From: Clostridia bacterium | GTDB taxonomy: Bacteria; Bacillota; Clostridia; Oscillospirales; CAG-272 | Assembly: GCA_017501245.1 (NCBI GenBank) | Contig: JAFVXI010000001.1 | Location: forward strand, 1-44,378 | DNA: 44,378 nt | Direction: 5' to 3' | Shown: positions 24,715 to 33,554 of the stretch, one piece after another | Position numbering within the stretch: the first letter of the stretch is position 1 | How the letters are laid out: each line of letters begins with the position of its first letter | Position numbers and translations under genes: made by a program | The notes under the pieces: generated by a model | The model's database searches: none | What the model was told of the DNA's origin: nothing | Seen by the model: the letters and a program-made list of their open reading frames with translations, nothing else

Positions 24715-25440
24715 GTGGAGCAGATATATTCAATTCCCGTCAACGAGGCTTTTGACAAGTGCCGAGAGCAGACCGAATGCGGCTGCCCGATGTGCGTGCT
24801 TTACAAAAAGCTACAGGAGGACGAGCTTGACATCATTCTCGGGGCTTCGATGATGGAGCCCGATATAAGAATAAAAACGAACGAGCAGGGCTTCTGCCTC
24901 ACTCACTACCGCATGATGCTCGGCAGGAGGCGTATGCTCGGCATCGGGCTTATACTCGAGAGCCATCTCGCCGAGGTGGAAAAGAAGCTTGACGGCCCCG
25001 TCATCCTCGGGGATAAGAGAAAGGCGGCGATCGCCGCACTCGGCAAGCTCGAGGGCGACTGCTACGTCTGCTCGAGGATAGAGCGGAATATGAACGCCAT
25101 GATCGGCACGGTGGTCTATCTCTACGAGAGCGACCTCGAGTTCCGCCGCAAGCTAAAGGCGCAGCCTTATTTCTGCCTGCCGCACTACCGTGCGCTCGTC
25201 GACTATGCGTCAAGGAGAATGGCTAAGCGCAATTTCGCCGATTTCTATTCGGATATCTATTCGCTCGAAAAGGAGTATCTTAAGACGCTCTCGGGCGACG
25301 TTTCCTGGTTTTGTAAGAAGTTTGACTATCGCTATGACGACGAGCCCTGGTATAACTCCAAGGATTCGGTCAAGAGGGCGATAAAATTTCTCGGCGGCAG
25401 CTTCGGCGAGGAGGATTCGCCGAACGTCTCGGGGCAGTAG
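24715..25440 (+). CDS. DUF6062 family protein with two CxxC...CxxH modules
   Basis: A 241-residue soluble protein matching the clostridial DUF6062 pattern IPVNEAF...GCPMC...LGASMMEPDIRIKTNEQGFC. Two duplicated metal-binding-like modules are visible: C24-X2-C27 with C61-X2-H64, and C116-X2-C119 with C154-X2-H157. This suggests two zinc sites formed by an internal duplication. The function is unknown. The GTG start has GGAGAGG (24701-24707) 7 nt upstream. It precedes the YhaN-like ATPase by 25 bp and is probably co-transcribed with it. Confidence 0.8.
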   Translation: MEQIYSIPVNEAFDKCREQTECGCPMCVLYKKLQEDELDIILGASMMEPDIRIKTNEQGFCLTHYRMMLGRRRMLGIGLILESHLAEVEKKLDGPVILGDKRKAAIAALGKLEGDCYVCSRIERNMNAMIGTVVYLYESDLEFRRKLKAQPYFCLPHYRALVDYASRRMAKRNFADFYSDIYSLEKEYLKTLSGDVSWFCKKFDYRYDDEPWYNSKDSVKRAIKFLGGSFGEEDSPNVSGQ

Positions 25441-25465
25441 CTCCGCAGTCAAAAGGGAGGTATAA

Positions 25466-27793
25466 ATGATAATTGAGAAGATCGACATAAAGAGCTTCGG
25501 CGGGCTATCGGATATGACGCTTGAGTTCACCGAGGCGGTGAACGTCATTGAGGGACCTAACGAGGCGGGCAAGAGCACGATAGCGGCGTTTATCCGCTAT
25601 ATGCTTTTCGGCTTCGGAGCAGACGAGGAGGCGGAGGTCTCCGAGAGGAAAAAGAGGATAAGCTGGGCGACGGGCGTTGCTCAGGGCTCCATGATCGTCA
25701 GGGTCAAGGACAAGAGATATCTTATAAACAGAACCACCATGCCGCTCACCGACGCCGCAGGCAGAGAGAGCTATAAGGAGGATTCCTCTATCATAGATCT
25801 CGAGACGGGAACGACCTCCTTCGGTAAGTTCCCTGCAGGCGAGGTGTTCTTCGGCGTTTCCTCCGAGCTGTTTTTGAACACGGCGTTTATCGGTCAGATA
25901 GGCGACAGCGCAATAAACGGCGGCTCGGTCAAGGAGTCGATAGAGAATATCCTCTTCTCGGGTAACGAGAGGATGAACACCGAGAGAGCCGCTATGCGTG
26001 TTGCCGAAAAGATCGACGGCATCGCAGGCAGAAACGGCACATGCGGTGTAATAAACGATCTTATAAGGCGCCGAGAGGAGCTTGAGATGAGCCTCGCACG
26101 CTCCAACGAGGACAACAAGCAGATCCTCGCAAAGGAGACCGAGCTTCATTCCATCAGGCAGGAGCGCAAGGAGTCTGAGGAGAGGCTCGCAAAGCTTCGT
26201 GATCTTGACGAATGCTATAAGAACGTCATGATCATCCAGACCTTCGATAAGCTCCACGAGCTCGGCGAGGAGAGTGCGCAGAAAAACGAGGCGTACAATA
26301 ACTTCATAGCTGAAAACACCAGGTCGGGCTACGTCCCGACGGAGGAATATCTCACCGACATCGCCGTCGCAAGAAGGGCGATAGGCGACAGCTACCGTGC
26401 CTTACTCGAGGCGGAGGACGGCTACGAGCGTGAGAGGAGCGCCCTCGGCATCACCAACGAGATCGAGAGTATGATCGAGCTTGCTGACAGGGAGGGCGGC
26501 GAGGAGAAGATCCTCGAGCGTGCAAGGCACTCTAAGTTCTCCTTCGTCAAGAATATCGCTCTCGGAACGCTTGCGGCGCTTATTGCCATCGCCGTTATCG
26601 TCTACGAGATAGTTGCGGCGGGCGCTCTCGCAGAGCCCGTGTGGCGTATAGTGTTCGGCGTTATCGGTGCCGTTGCCCTCGGCTTCGGCGGCTCTCTCGC
26701 CTTCCTTGCCGTTAAGGAGAATTCCTCGGTTGCGGCTCTGGCAACGAAGTTTGGCGTTACTACATACGCCGACCTCGTCGGAAAGGTCGCTCTCGTTGGC
26801 GAGGCACGTGCAAAGCGTGACGGAATGAGGCGCTCGCTCGAGCTTGCAAAGGCGCATCTCGACAGATGCCGCTCGGCTTACGACGCCGCAAAGGCGGAAT
26901 TGACCCGTGTTATCGTCCGCTGGGGCGAGGAGCCGCCCATCTCGGGCCTCGAGGACTTCCTCGACAGGCTCTCGGCAAAGGTCTCGGCGTTTATCGAGCA
27001 GAGAAATATCCTACTTGAGGAAAAGAATTCCGTCGAGATGACGGTAAGAGAGATCAGGCGCACCCTCTCGGATAAGTCCGAGGTGGACATCCGTGCGCAG
27101 GTCTCGCCTATGAAGCGTAAGGTGCTTCAGGGCATCAATCACGACGACATCGTCAGCGGCATCGAGGCTCTGCGCACGAGGATAGCAGAGTGCGAGAGGG
27201 AGGAGTTTGCGGTTGAGAGCGAGCTTATCTCGCTTCGTGCAAGAGCCGGCGACCCCAACGACGTCTATACAAGACTTGATATACTTAACGAGCAGATCTC
27301 CGAGCTTGAGGCCAGGTATAAGTCCTATAACCTTGCGCTCGAGGCGATAGAGGCTGCAACCGGCGAGCTCCGCCAGGGCATCTCCCCGAGGCTCGGACAG
27401 TATGCAACCGAGCTTATGAGCGTGATGACCGACAAGCGCTACGGCGCCTTTGCCGTTTCGGACGGAATGAAGGTCAGCTTCGAGCGTGAGGGTGCGGAGC
27501 GCCCCGTCGACTTCCTCTCGGGAGGCACGAGGGATCTCGCTTACGTCGCCGTCAGAATGGCGCTCATCGATATGCTATATTCCGAAAATCCGCCTATCGT
27601 CTTTGACGAGACCTTTGCGCACCAGGACAACCTGCGTGCACGCTCGCTTATGCGCTCGCTCGCAAAGATCTCGGGCGACGGCTATCAAAGCTTCGTCTTT
27701 ACCTGCCGTGCCCGCGAGGGCGCTCTCGCAACCGAGCTCGTCAAGGGTGCGGGCGTCTTTAAGCTCGCAGGGGCTGACGACGGTGCGCTCTGA
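25466..27793 (+). CDS. YhaN/SMC-like AAA ATPase with central membrane segment
   Basis: A 775-residue protein of the RecF/RecN/SMC ATPase class. Walker A is GPNEAGKST (30-38). Coiled coil follows, interrupted at about 365-415 by two hydrophobic spans (ALGTLAALIAIAVIVYEIV and IVFGVIGAVALGFGGSLAF). A second coiled coil leads to the signature LSGGTRDLAYVA (about 690) and Walker B IVFDETFAHQD. This architecture is that of YhaN-type membrane-associated SMC-like ATPases, usually encoded beside an SbcD/YhaO phosphodiesterase. No nuclease is adjacent here; the DUF6062 gene takes that place. AAGGGAGG lies 6 nt before the ATG. A role in DNA repair is inferred from the family. Confidence 0.85.
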   Translation: MIIEKIDIKSFGGLSDMTLEFTEAVNVIEGPNEAGKSTIAAFIRYMLFGFGADEEAEVSERKKRISWATGVAQGSMIVRVKDKRYLINRTTMPLTDAAGRESYKEDSSIIDLETGTTSFGKFPAGEVFFGVSSELFLNTAFIGQIGDSAINGGSVKESIENILFSGNERMNTERAAMRVAEKIDGIAGRNGTCGVINDLIRRREELEMSLARSNEDNKQILAKETELHSIRQERKESEERLAKLRDLDECYKNVMIIQTFDKLHELGEESAQKNEAYNNFIAENTRSGYVPTEEYLTDIAVARRAIGDSYRALLEAEDGYERERSALGITNEIESMIELADREGGEEKILERARHSKFSFVKNIALGTLAALIAIAVIVYEIVAAGALAEPVWRIVFGVIGAVALGFGGSLAFLAVKENSSVAALATKFGVTTYADLVGKVALVGEARAKRDGMRRSLELAKAHLDRCRSAYDAAKAELTRVIVRWGEEPPISGLEDFLDRLSAKVSAFIEQRNILLEEKNSVEMTVREIRRTLSDKSEVDIRAQVSPMKRKVLQGINHDDIVSGIEALRTRIAECEREEFAVESELISLRARAGDPNDVYTRLDILNEQISELEARYKSYNLALEAIEAATGELRQGISPRLGQYATELMSVMTDKRYGAFAVSDGMKVSFEREGAERPVDFLSGGTRDLAYVAVRMALIDMLYSENPPIVFDETFAHQDNLRARSLMRSLAKISGDGYQSFVFTCRAREGALATELVKGAGVFKLAGADDGAL

Positions 27794-27822
27794 TAAGATC
27801 ACTTAAAGGTACGCTTACGTCC

Positions 27823-27921
27823 GTCGCAGCTCTGACTAGATTGCGCCGGGGGCTTGCGCACAGACGCAGCTTCGTTAGGCTACTGCCGCACACGCTTGCA
27901 CAGGGTCGCAGCTCTGCCCGG
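27823..27921 (+). repeat. Degenerate 41-bp tandem repeat in an intergenic region
   Basis: Two full imperfect units (27823-27863, 27864-27904) and a partial third. GTCGCAGCTCTG occurs exactly at 27823 and 27905, with GACGCAGCTTCG between; each unit also carries a GCTTGC(G)CACAG element. The rest of the 27794-28054 gap shows no clear promoter or terminator. Confidence 0.6.
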
Positions 27922-28054
27922 GTGATAACGATAAGTAAATTCTTGTTGTCATTTTGATTTAATACAACTTAAGTATCCGACGTAATACCCGTGAGGGCGG
28001 CATACGCCCGAAGGGAAAACCACGCACCTCCATCGGGGAGGAGAGAGGACGGCT

Positions 28055-28993
28055 ATGACCGAGAAAAGAGTTCTGATCATCGGCAGGATGTCGATGAGCC
28101 TGATAATGAATATGTTCAAGCTCCCCGAGCTCGGCGAATACGCCGTTGACGACGGAGGAGTTGCGTATATGCCCGGCGGAGAGGGTGCGGGGGTTGCCAT
28201 GGCTTACGCCAGGCTTGGCGCAGATGCGCTCCTTTCCGGAAAGATCGGTGCCGACGCACACGGTCAAAGACTTTATAAATACTACAAGGATCAAGGGGTA
28301 AACACCTCGCTGATCAAGGTCGACAGGGAGGAGCCCACCGCCCTCTCGGTCATTATGCGTGAGGCTGCGGGCGAGCGTACGCTCGTCTACCCGGGGGCGG
28401 GGGCGAAATACTCGCCCGAGAACGTCTCCGAGGCGCTCTCGCATTCACCCGATGCGCTACATATCAGCTTCGGCCTGCCCTGGGGGCTCGTGGTAGGGGC
28501 GGCACGCTCCGCCGCTTACCGAGGCGTGCCTATTATTGCGCACGCCACCGAGGCTTCACCCGAGCAGGCGCTCGAGGCTCTGCCCGAGCTTGAGCTGTTT
28601 CTCCTCGACGACAAGGAGGCGCTCGCTTACACGGGCATTATGCCCGAGAGCTCGGAGTCATCTCTTCGCTGCGCACTTGCCCTCTATAAGAGGATCAAGG
28701 CGAAATACGTCGTCATCAGACAGGGCGAGCGAGGAGCATTTATCTACGACGGAAAGAAATACTTTATAATCGGCGCACCGAAGGCGGGCAAGATGGTTGA
28801 CACCTCCTCGATGCCCGAGGCGTTCGTCGCCGCACTGACCCTTGAGTTCCTCCGCACGGAGGACATCAGAGCGTCGGTCAGATTTGCGCTTTCGTCTGCC
28901 GCCCTCACAGCCGCTAAGGAGGGCTCCTTCAGCACGGTTCCGACCGACGGGGAGGTAAGGCAGTTTATGCTTAAGAGCGGCTTTGGCTATTGA
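28055..28993 (+). CDS. PfkB/ribokinase-fold protein, probable pseudokinase
   Basis: A 312-residue member of the PfkB carbohydrate-kinase fold: an early PGGEGAGVAMAYARLGA (40-56), which corresponds to the GGxxxNxAxxxxxLG substrate motif, then KIGADAHGQRL and the nucleotide-site strand VIRQGERGAFIY. The catalytic signature DTTGAGDAF is replaced by DTSSMPEAF (249-257): the anion-hole Gly-Ala-Gly is lost and the catalytic Asp is Glu255. Phosphotransfer is therefore doubtful. A binding or regulatory role, or a strongly diverged kinase, are the alternatives. The ATG at 28055 has GGAGGAGAGAGG upstream. The hydrolase and miaA genes follow closely on the same strand. Confidence 0.8.
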   Translation: MTEKRVLIIGRMSMSLIMNMFKLPELGEYAVDDGGVAYMPGGEGAGVAMAYARLGADALLSGKIGADAHGQRLYKYYKDQGVNTSLIKVDREEPTALSVIMREAAGERTLVYPGAGAKYSPENVSEALSHSPDALHISFGLPWGLVVGAARSAAYRGVPIIAHATEASPEQALEALPELELFLLDDKEALAYTGIMPESSESSLRCALALYKRIKAKYVVIRQGERGAFIYDGKKYFIIGAPKAGKMVDTSSMPEAFVAALTLEFLRTEDIRASVRFALSSAALTAAKEGSFSTVPTDGEVRQFMLKSGFGY

Positions 28994-29022
28994 TGCCGAG
29001 AAAAAAAGGAAGGGCTATTACA

Positions 29023-29958
29023 ATGAACTATAACGTAACAGAGATATCCTATCCGTCAGCCGACGGAGTGCATACCATATACGCCGAGATATACACGCCG
29101 AGGAGCGCCACAGCAAAGGGCGTCATCCAGCTCGCTCACGGAATGATCGACTATACGGCGAGATATACCGGCCTTGCAGACTACCTCACCGAGAGGGGCT
29201 ATATCCTGGCGGGCAACCATCATCTCGGCCACGGCAAGAGCGTGCTTTCCGACGATGACTTCGGCTATTTTGCCGACAAGGGCGGACTTGAATACGTCCT
29301 TGCGGATATGCACACGATGAACAAGAAGCTCCGTGAGACCTTCCCGGCTCTGCCGATAGTTCTTTTCGGCCATAGCATGGGCTCATTCCTCTCGAGGCTC
29401 TACGTCGCAAGGCATCCGCACAACGTCAAGGCGTTTATTATCAACGGCACCGGCGGCAAGAACCCCCTCGTCGGCATGGGCATGACCGTCGCAAAGCTCG
29501 TCAAGGCTCTCTACGGCCCCCGCCATCGCTCGGGGCTCATCAACACGCTCGCCTTCGGCTCTTATAACTCGAAGTTCCCGAAGGAGGAGGGCGCAAACGC
29601 CTGGCTCACCCGTGACGTTGCGGCAGTGGCAGGCAGGGATAGCGACAGATTTACTAATTTCAAGTTTACGGTTTCCGGCTATATAGATCTCTTCACGGCA
29701 CTCCGTGACTGCAACTCGAAGAAGTGGTATCAGGAGTATCCGAAAGAGCTTCCCACTCTTATCGTCAGCGGCGATATGGATCCCGTGGGCGACTACGGCA
29801 AGGGCCCGAGCGAGGTCTATAAGGGTCTTATGCTCGCAGGCGCATCGAACGTTACGCTCAAGCTCTACGAGGGTGCAAGACACGAGCTGTTTAACGAGAC
29901 CTGCAAGGAGGAATACTTTGCCGACCTCGTTGAGTGGCTTGGGAGAAGCGTAAGGTGA
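29023..29958 (+). CDS. Alpha/beta hydrolase, monoacylglycerol lipase/lysophospholipase type
   Basis: A 311-residue serine hydrolase (Hydrolase_4). The oxyanion motif QLAHGM (37-42), nucleophile elbow GHSMGS (Ser118), acid SGDMDPVGD (Asp253) and catalytic His287 in GARHELFNE form a complete triad. No signal peptide is present, so it is cytosolic. The substrate is likely a lipid ester; this is family-based. The ATG at 29023 follows GGAAGGG by 8 nt and is preferred over upstream TTG/ATG codons. Its TGA overlaps the GTG of miaA. Confidence 0.87.
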   Translation: MNYNVTEISYPSADGVHTIYAEIYTPRSATAKGVIQLAHGMIDYTARYTGLADYLTERGYILAGNHHLGHGKSVLSDDDFGYFADKGGLEYVLADMHTMNKKLRETFPALPIVLFGHSMGSFLSRLYVARHPHNVKAFIINGTGGKNPLVGMGMTVAKLVKALYGPRHRSGLINTLAFGSYNSKFPKEEGANAWLTRDVAAVAGRDSDRFTNFKFTVSGYIDLFTALRDCNSKKWYQEYPKELPTLIVSGDMDPVGDYGKGPSEVYKGLMLAGASNVTLKLYEGARHELFNETCKEEYFADLVEWLGRSVR

Positions 29959-30932
29959 TACGTGCGCTGGCTCTGACAGGCCCCACGGCATCGGGAAAGA
30001 CCGCACTCTCCTTAGCTCTCGCCGAGCGGCTCTCGTGTGAGATCATATCATCGGATTCGATGCAGATATACCGCTATATGGACATCGGAACGGCAAAGGC
30101 GACTCCCGAGGAGCGCTCGAGAGTGCCGCACCACGTCATAGATATGCTTGAGCCCTCGGTCAGATACAGCACAGAGGATTACAGGCGTGATGCTCTCGCC
30201 GCCGCACGCGATATCGTGGATAGGGGAAGGCTTCCTCTTTTCGTCGGCGGAACCGGGCTTTATATAGACACGCTCAGGCGTGCGGAGCCCGTCGGCTCAC
30301 CCCCCTCTGACGAGGCGCTGAGAGAGCGGCTGATGAATGAGGGTCGGGACGATGAGGGCAAGCAGAGGCTATGGCAGAGGCTATACGAGGTAGACCCCGC
30401 ATCGGCTGAAAAAACGCATAAGAACAACCTCAGGCGTGTCGTGCGTGCGCTCGAGATATACGAGCTTTCGGGCAGGACCAAGAGCTACTTTGACGCACTT
30501 TCAAAGGACCTTGTGCCCGATATAGCGATAGATATGATCACCCTCGATTTTCATAACAGGGACAACCTCTATGAAAGAGTTGATAAAAGGGTGGATATAA
30601 TGATGTCCGAGGGGCTGCTCGACGAGGTAAGGGGGCTACACTCCCGTGGGCTGCTTATGCCCGAATACACCTCCTACCAGGCGATAGGCTATAAGGAGCT
30701 GAGAGAATATCTCGAGGGCGAATGCGACCTCGCCTCGGCAATAGAAAATATCAAGCTCTCCTCACGCAGATATGCAAAGAGGCAGTTGACCTGGTTCAGG
30801 CATACCGACGCCGTGCATCTTTTCGTAGATACGGAGGACGGCAGAATGAAGGGGGCGGACGAGCTGCTCTCTGAATGTGTGGAGATAGCCGAGGGGCTCG
30901 CTCTGCGGATGAATGGCGATTCGGACGTATAG
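29955..30932 (+). CDS. miaA: tRNA dimethylallyltransferase
   Basis: MiaA adds a dimethylallyl group to A37 of tRNAs that read UNN codons. The 325-residue protein has the P-loop GPTASGKT (9-16), SSDSMQIYRYMDIGTAKAT (32-50), FVGGTGLYIDTL, and the C-terminal SSRRYAKRQLTWFR. The GTG start at 29955 overlaps the hydrolase stop in GTGA. A start at the in-frame GTG 29934 would add seven residues ahead of the P-loop strand and is less likely. The last 23 bp region of the gene is duplicated just after its stop codon. Confidence 0.94.
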   Translation: MIRALALTGPTASGKTALSLALAERLSCEIISSDSMQIYRYMDIGTAKATPEERSRVPHHVIDMLEPSVRYSTEDYRRDALAAARDIVDRGRLPLFVGGTGLYIDTLRRAEPVGSPPSDEALRERLMNEGRDDEGKQRLWQRLYEVDPASAEKTHKNNLRRVVRALEIYELSGRTKSYFDALSKDLVPDIAIDMITLDFHNRDNLYERVDKRVDIMMSEGLLDEVRGLHSRGLLMPEYTSYQAIGYKELREYLEGECDLASAIENIKLSSRRYAKRQLTWFRHTDAVHLFVDTEDGRMKGADELLSECVEIAEGLALRMNGDSDV

Positions 30933-30968
30933 AGGCGGCAAAGCTGCTCGCTCTGCGGATGAATGGCG
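30896..30968 (+). repeat. 23-bp direct repeat spanning the miaA 3' end
   Basis: GCTCGCTCTGCGGATGAATG plus GCG occurs at 30896-30918 inside miaA and again, perfectly, at 30946-30968 after its TAG stop, 50 bp apart. It looks like a local duplication. AGAGGCG/CGCCTCT (30931-30973) can form a hairpin around the second copy. Confidence 0.9.
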
Positions 30969-31085
30969 CCTCTCTTATATGACGTCGCCTTTATGAGTGC
31001 TTCGTAAATCGACTTTCAGACGCTCCGCATGAGGAGCGTGGTTGTAAACAAAACTATACTTTTGGCTCTTTTGTGAGGTAAAAGA

Positions 31086-32345
31086 ATGAATTTGAATGAA
31101 CTGAGATCGGGGATACTTCGTTTGGATCTCTCGGATTATTATCCGGTAAGGGACAGGGCTACGGCGAGGCTCATCTCGCTCGTTGAAATGTTCCGCGAGC
31201 ATTTTGGCACGAGGGACGAGGTTATGCTCCTCTCGGTGCCCGGGCGCTCCGAGATCTGCGGAAATCACACCGATCACAACAGAGGCAGCGTTATTGCCGC
31301 CTCGATAGACAGAGATATACTTGCGATAGCCTCAAGGCGCTCCGACGGGGTAGTAAGGCTCAAGTCGGAGGGCAGGCGCGAGGACAGCTTCAAGATCGAC
31401 ACGGCAATGGACGAGACGGCTTTTCCGAAATTCAAGTCCGTCGCACTGATAGCCGGAGTCGTCAGAGGCTTTGTCGAGAGGGGATATAAGGTCGGCGGCT
31501 TCGACGCCTATACGATAACGGAGGTGCTTTCGGGCAGCGGTCTGTCATCATCTGCGGCGTTTGAGGTGATGGTCGGAAATATTTTAAACCATCTCTATAA
31601 CGGCGGCAGGATCGAGGCTAAGGAGCTTGCGAAGATAGCTCAGTATGCCGAGAACGTTTATTTCGGCAAGCCCTCGGGGCTTATGGATCAGATGGCCTGC
31701 GCACACGGCGGCTTTATCCATATAGATTTCTCGGGCGATGAGCCGGTCGTCACGCCGCTCTCGCTATCTCTCCCCGAGCTTGGCTACAAGCTCTGTATAG
31801 TCGGCACGGGTGGCAGCCATTCAGACCTGAACGAGGACTACGCATCTATCCCGAGGGAGATGCGCTCGGTCGCCGAGGCGCTCGGGCATTCCTATCTCTC
31901 GGAGGTCACAGAGGAGGAGCTTATGCGCTCGCTCGCCGATATCAGAGGTAAGGTCTCCGACAGGGCGCTCCTACGGGCTATGCATTTCCTGTCCGAATGC
32001 AAGAGGGTCGGAAAAATGAAGGAAGCCATCGAGCGAGGGGACATCGAGGCGATGCTCGATATCCACAGGGCGTCGGGTCACTCTTCGTTTGAATATTTAC
32101 AGAACGTATATACGACCAAGCACAAGGAGCAGGAGATGTCCTTGGCGATAGCGGTCAGCGAGAGCATTTTGGGCGGCTCGGCCGCCAGCGTGAGGGTCCA
32201 CGGCGGAGGCTTTGCGGGCACTATACAGGTCATACTGCCCGATGCCGCGGTCGGGGAATACGTTAAGAGGATAGAGGAGATATTCGGCAGGGGCTCGGCA
32301 ATGGTTATGAACGTGAGACCCCACGGCGCCGTCAGACTACTTTGA
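31086..32345 (+). CDS. Galactokinase-family GHMP kinase
   Basis: A 419-residue GHMP kinase that probably phosphorylates galactose or a related sugar at C1. The motifs are PGRSEICGNHTDHNRG (52-67), the ATP loop GSGLSSSAAFEV (150-161), FGKPSGLMDQ with catalytic Asp201, and C-terminal GGGFAGTIQVIL. The first motif reads GNHTDHN rather than the GEHTDYN of classical GalK, a variant found in Firmicutes galactokinase-family proteins, so the substrate is uncertain. No other Leloir-pathway gene is nearby. GAGGT lies 8 nt before the ATG. The gene ends 25 bp before recA on the same strand. Confidence 0.85.
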   Translation: MNLNELRSGILRLDLSDYYPVRDRATARLISLVEMFREHFGTRDEVMLLSVPGRSEICGNHTDHNRGSVIAASIDRDILAIASRRSDGVVRLKSEGRREDSFKIDTAMDETAFPKFKSVALIAGVVRGFVERGYKVGGFDAYTITEVLSGSGLSSSAAFEVMVGNILNHLYNGGRIEAKELAKIAQYAENVYFGKPSGLMDQMACAHGGFIHIDFSGDEPVVTPLSLSLPELGYKLCIVGTGGSHSDLNEDYASIPREMRSVAEALGHSYLSEVTEEELMRSLADIRGKVSDRALLRAMHFLSECKRVGKMKEAIERGDIEAMLDIHRASGHSSFEYLQNVYTTKHKEQEMSLAIAVSESILGGSAASVRVHGGGFAGTIQVILPDAAVGEYVKRIEEIFGRGSAMVMNVRPHGAVRLL

Positions 32346-32370
32346 GAATAAATTTTAAGGAGATATAAAA

Positions 32371-33462
32371 ATGGCAAAAAAGGCACAGGCCGCACAGGAG
32401 AGTGTGGCAACCAACGATAAGAAGGCTGCGATCGAAACCGTTATGGCACGCATCGAGCGTGAGTGCGGTAAGGGCTCGATCATGCGCCTCGGCGAGAACA
32501 GCGCTATGAACGTTCAGGCCGTTTCGACAGGCTCGCTTTCTCTCGACTTCGCTCTCGGAGTCGGAGGCATTCCCAAGGGCAGGATCACAGAGATCTACGG
32601 TCCCGAGTCCTCGGGTAAGACGACTATCGCTCTGCACGTTATCGCAGAGGTGCAGAAGCAGGGCGGAGATGCGGCGTTTATCGACGCTGAGCACGCTCTC
32701 GACCCCGTATACGCAAAGAAGATCGGCGTAGACATAAACAACCTCCTCGTCTCCCAGCCCGACTGCGGCGAGCAGGCGCTTGAGATCGCCGAGACGCTCG
32801 TTAATTCCGGCGCTATCGACGTCATCGTAATCGACTCGGTTGCGGCTCTCGTCCCCAGACAGGAGATCGAGGGAGATATGGGTCAGAGTCACGTCGGCGT
32901 CCAGGCAAGGCTTATGTCGCAGGCTATGAGAAAGCTCTCGGGCTCTATCGCTAAGTCTAACTGCATCGTCATCTTCACTAACCAGCTTCGTGAGAAGGTC
33001 GGCGTTATGTACGGAAACCCCGAGGTCACCACGGGCGGTAAGGCGCTCAAGTTCTACGCCTCCGTCAGAATAGACGTGAGAAAGACCGAGGTGCTTAAAA
33101 ACGGCTCGGAGGTCTACGGCGCACACACCAAATGCAAGATCGTTAAGAACAAGGTCGCTCCCCCCTTCAAGGTAGCCGAGTTTGACATCCTCTACGGCAC
33201 GGGCATCTCCAAGTCCTCCGAGATCATCGATATGGCTATCCAGCTTGAGATCCTCGAGAAGAGCGGCGCATGGTTCTACTACGACGGCGACAGACTCGGC
33301 CAGGGCAAGGACAACGTCCGCAAGTATCTTGAAACCGACAGAGAGCTTATGGACAAGATCGAGGCGCAGGTCCGTGAGAAGGTTGCAAAGAGGGATGGCA
33401 GCGAGGAAGCCGTAAGCCTCGACGACGACAACTTCGAGATCCTCGACTTCGACGAGAACTGA
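32371..33462 (+). CDS. recA: Recombinase RecA
   Basis: The 363-residue strand-exchange ATPase is full length. Walker A GPESSGKT (77-84), [12 protein letters not shown], the L2-loop [22 protein letters not shown] and the acidic C-terminus ([13 protein letters not shown]) are all present. AAGGAG lies before the ATG. Only 25 bp separate it from the galactokinase-family gene. That gap contains no LexA-type GAAC-N4-GTTC box and no promoter I can recognise, so transcription probably enters from upstream. Confidence 0.98.
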   Translation: MAKKAQAAQESVATNDKKAAIETVMARIERECGKGSIMRLGENSAMNVQAVSTGSLSLDFALGVGGIPKGRITEIYGPESSGKTTIALHVIAEVQKQGGDAAFIDAEHALDPVYAKKIGVDINNLLVSQPDCGEQALEIAETLVNSGAIDVIVIDSVAALVPRQEIEGDMGQSHVGVQARLMSQAMRKLSGSIAKSNCIVIFTNQLREKVGVMYGNPEVTTGGKALKFYASVRIDVRKTEVLKNGSEVYGAHTKCKIVKNKVAPPFKVAEFDILYGTGISKSSEIIDMAIQLEILEKSGAWFYYDGDRLGQGKDNVRKYLETDRELMDKIEAQVREKVAKRDGSEEAVSLDDDNFEILDFDEN

Positions 33463-33484
33463 TAAAGTAAAACGGCAAAGAATA

Positions 33485-33518
33485 TGCACCCGAGCGTGAG
33501 AATTGCCGCTCGGGTGCA
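33485..33518 (+). other. Strong hairpin between recA and recX
   Basis: A perfect 12-bp stem TGCACCCGAGCG/CGCTCGGGTGCA with a 10-nt loop, 22 bp after the recA stop. AACAATTATT, not a T-tract, follows, so it may be a leaky terminator or a 3'-end stability element that lowers recX expression. In E. coli recX is made by readthrough of a terminator after recA. Confidence 0.75.
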
Positions 33519-33554
33519 AACAATTATTGACATAATTTGAAGAAAGGAGCGAAG

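Noticed and set aside
32342-32370. TTGAGA-17-ATAAAA as a recA promoter
   Set aside because: The -10 would abut the ATG and place the ribosome binding site outside the transcript.
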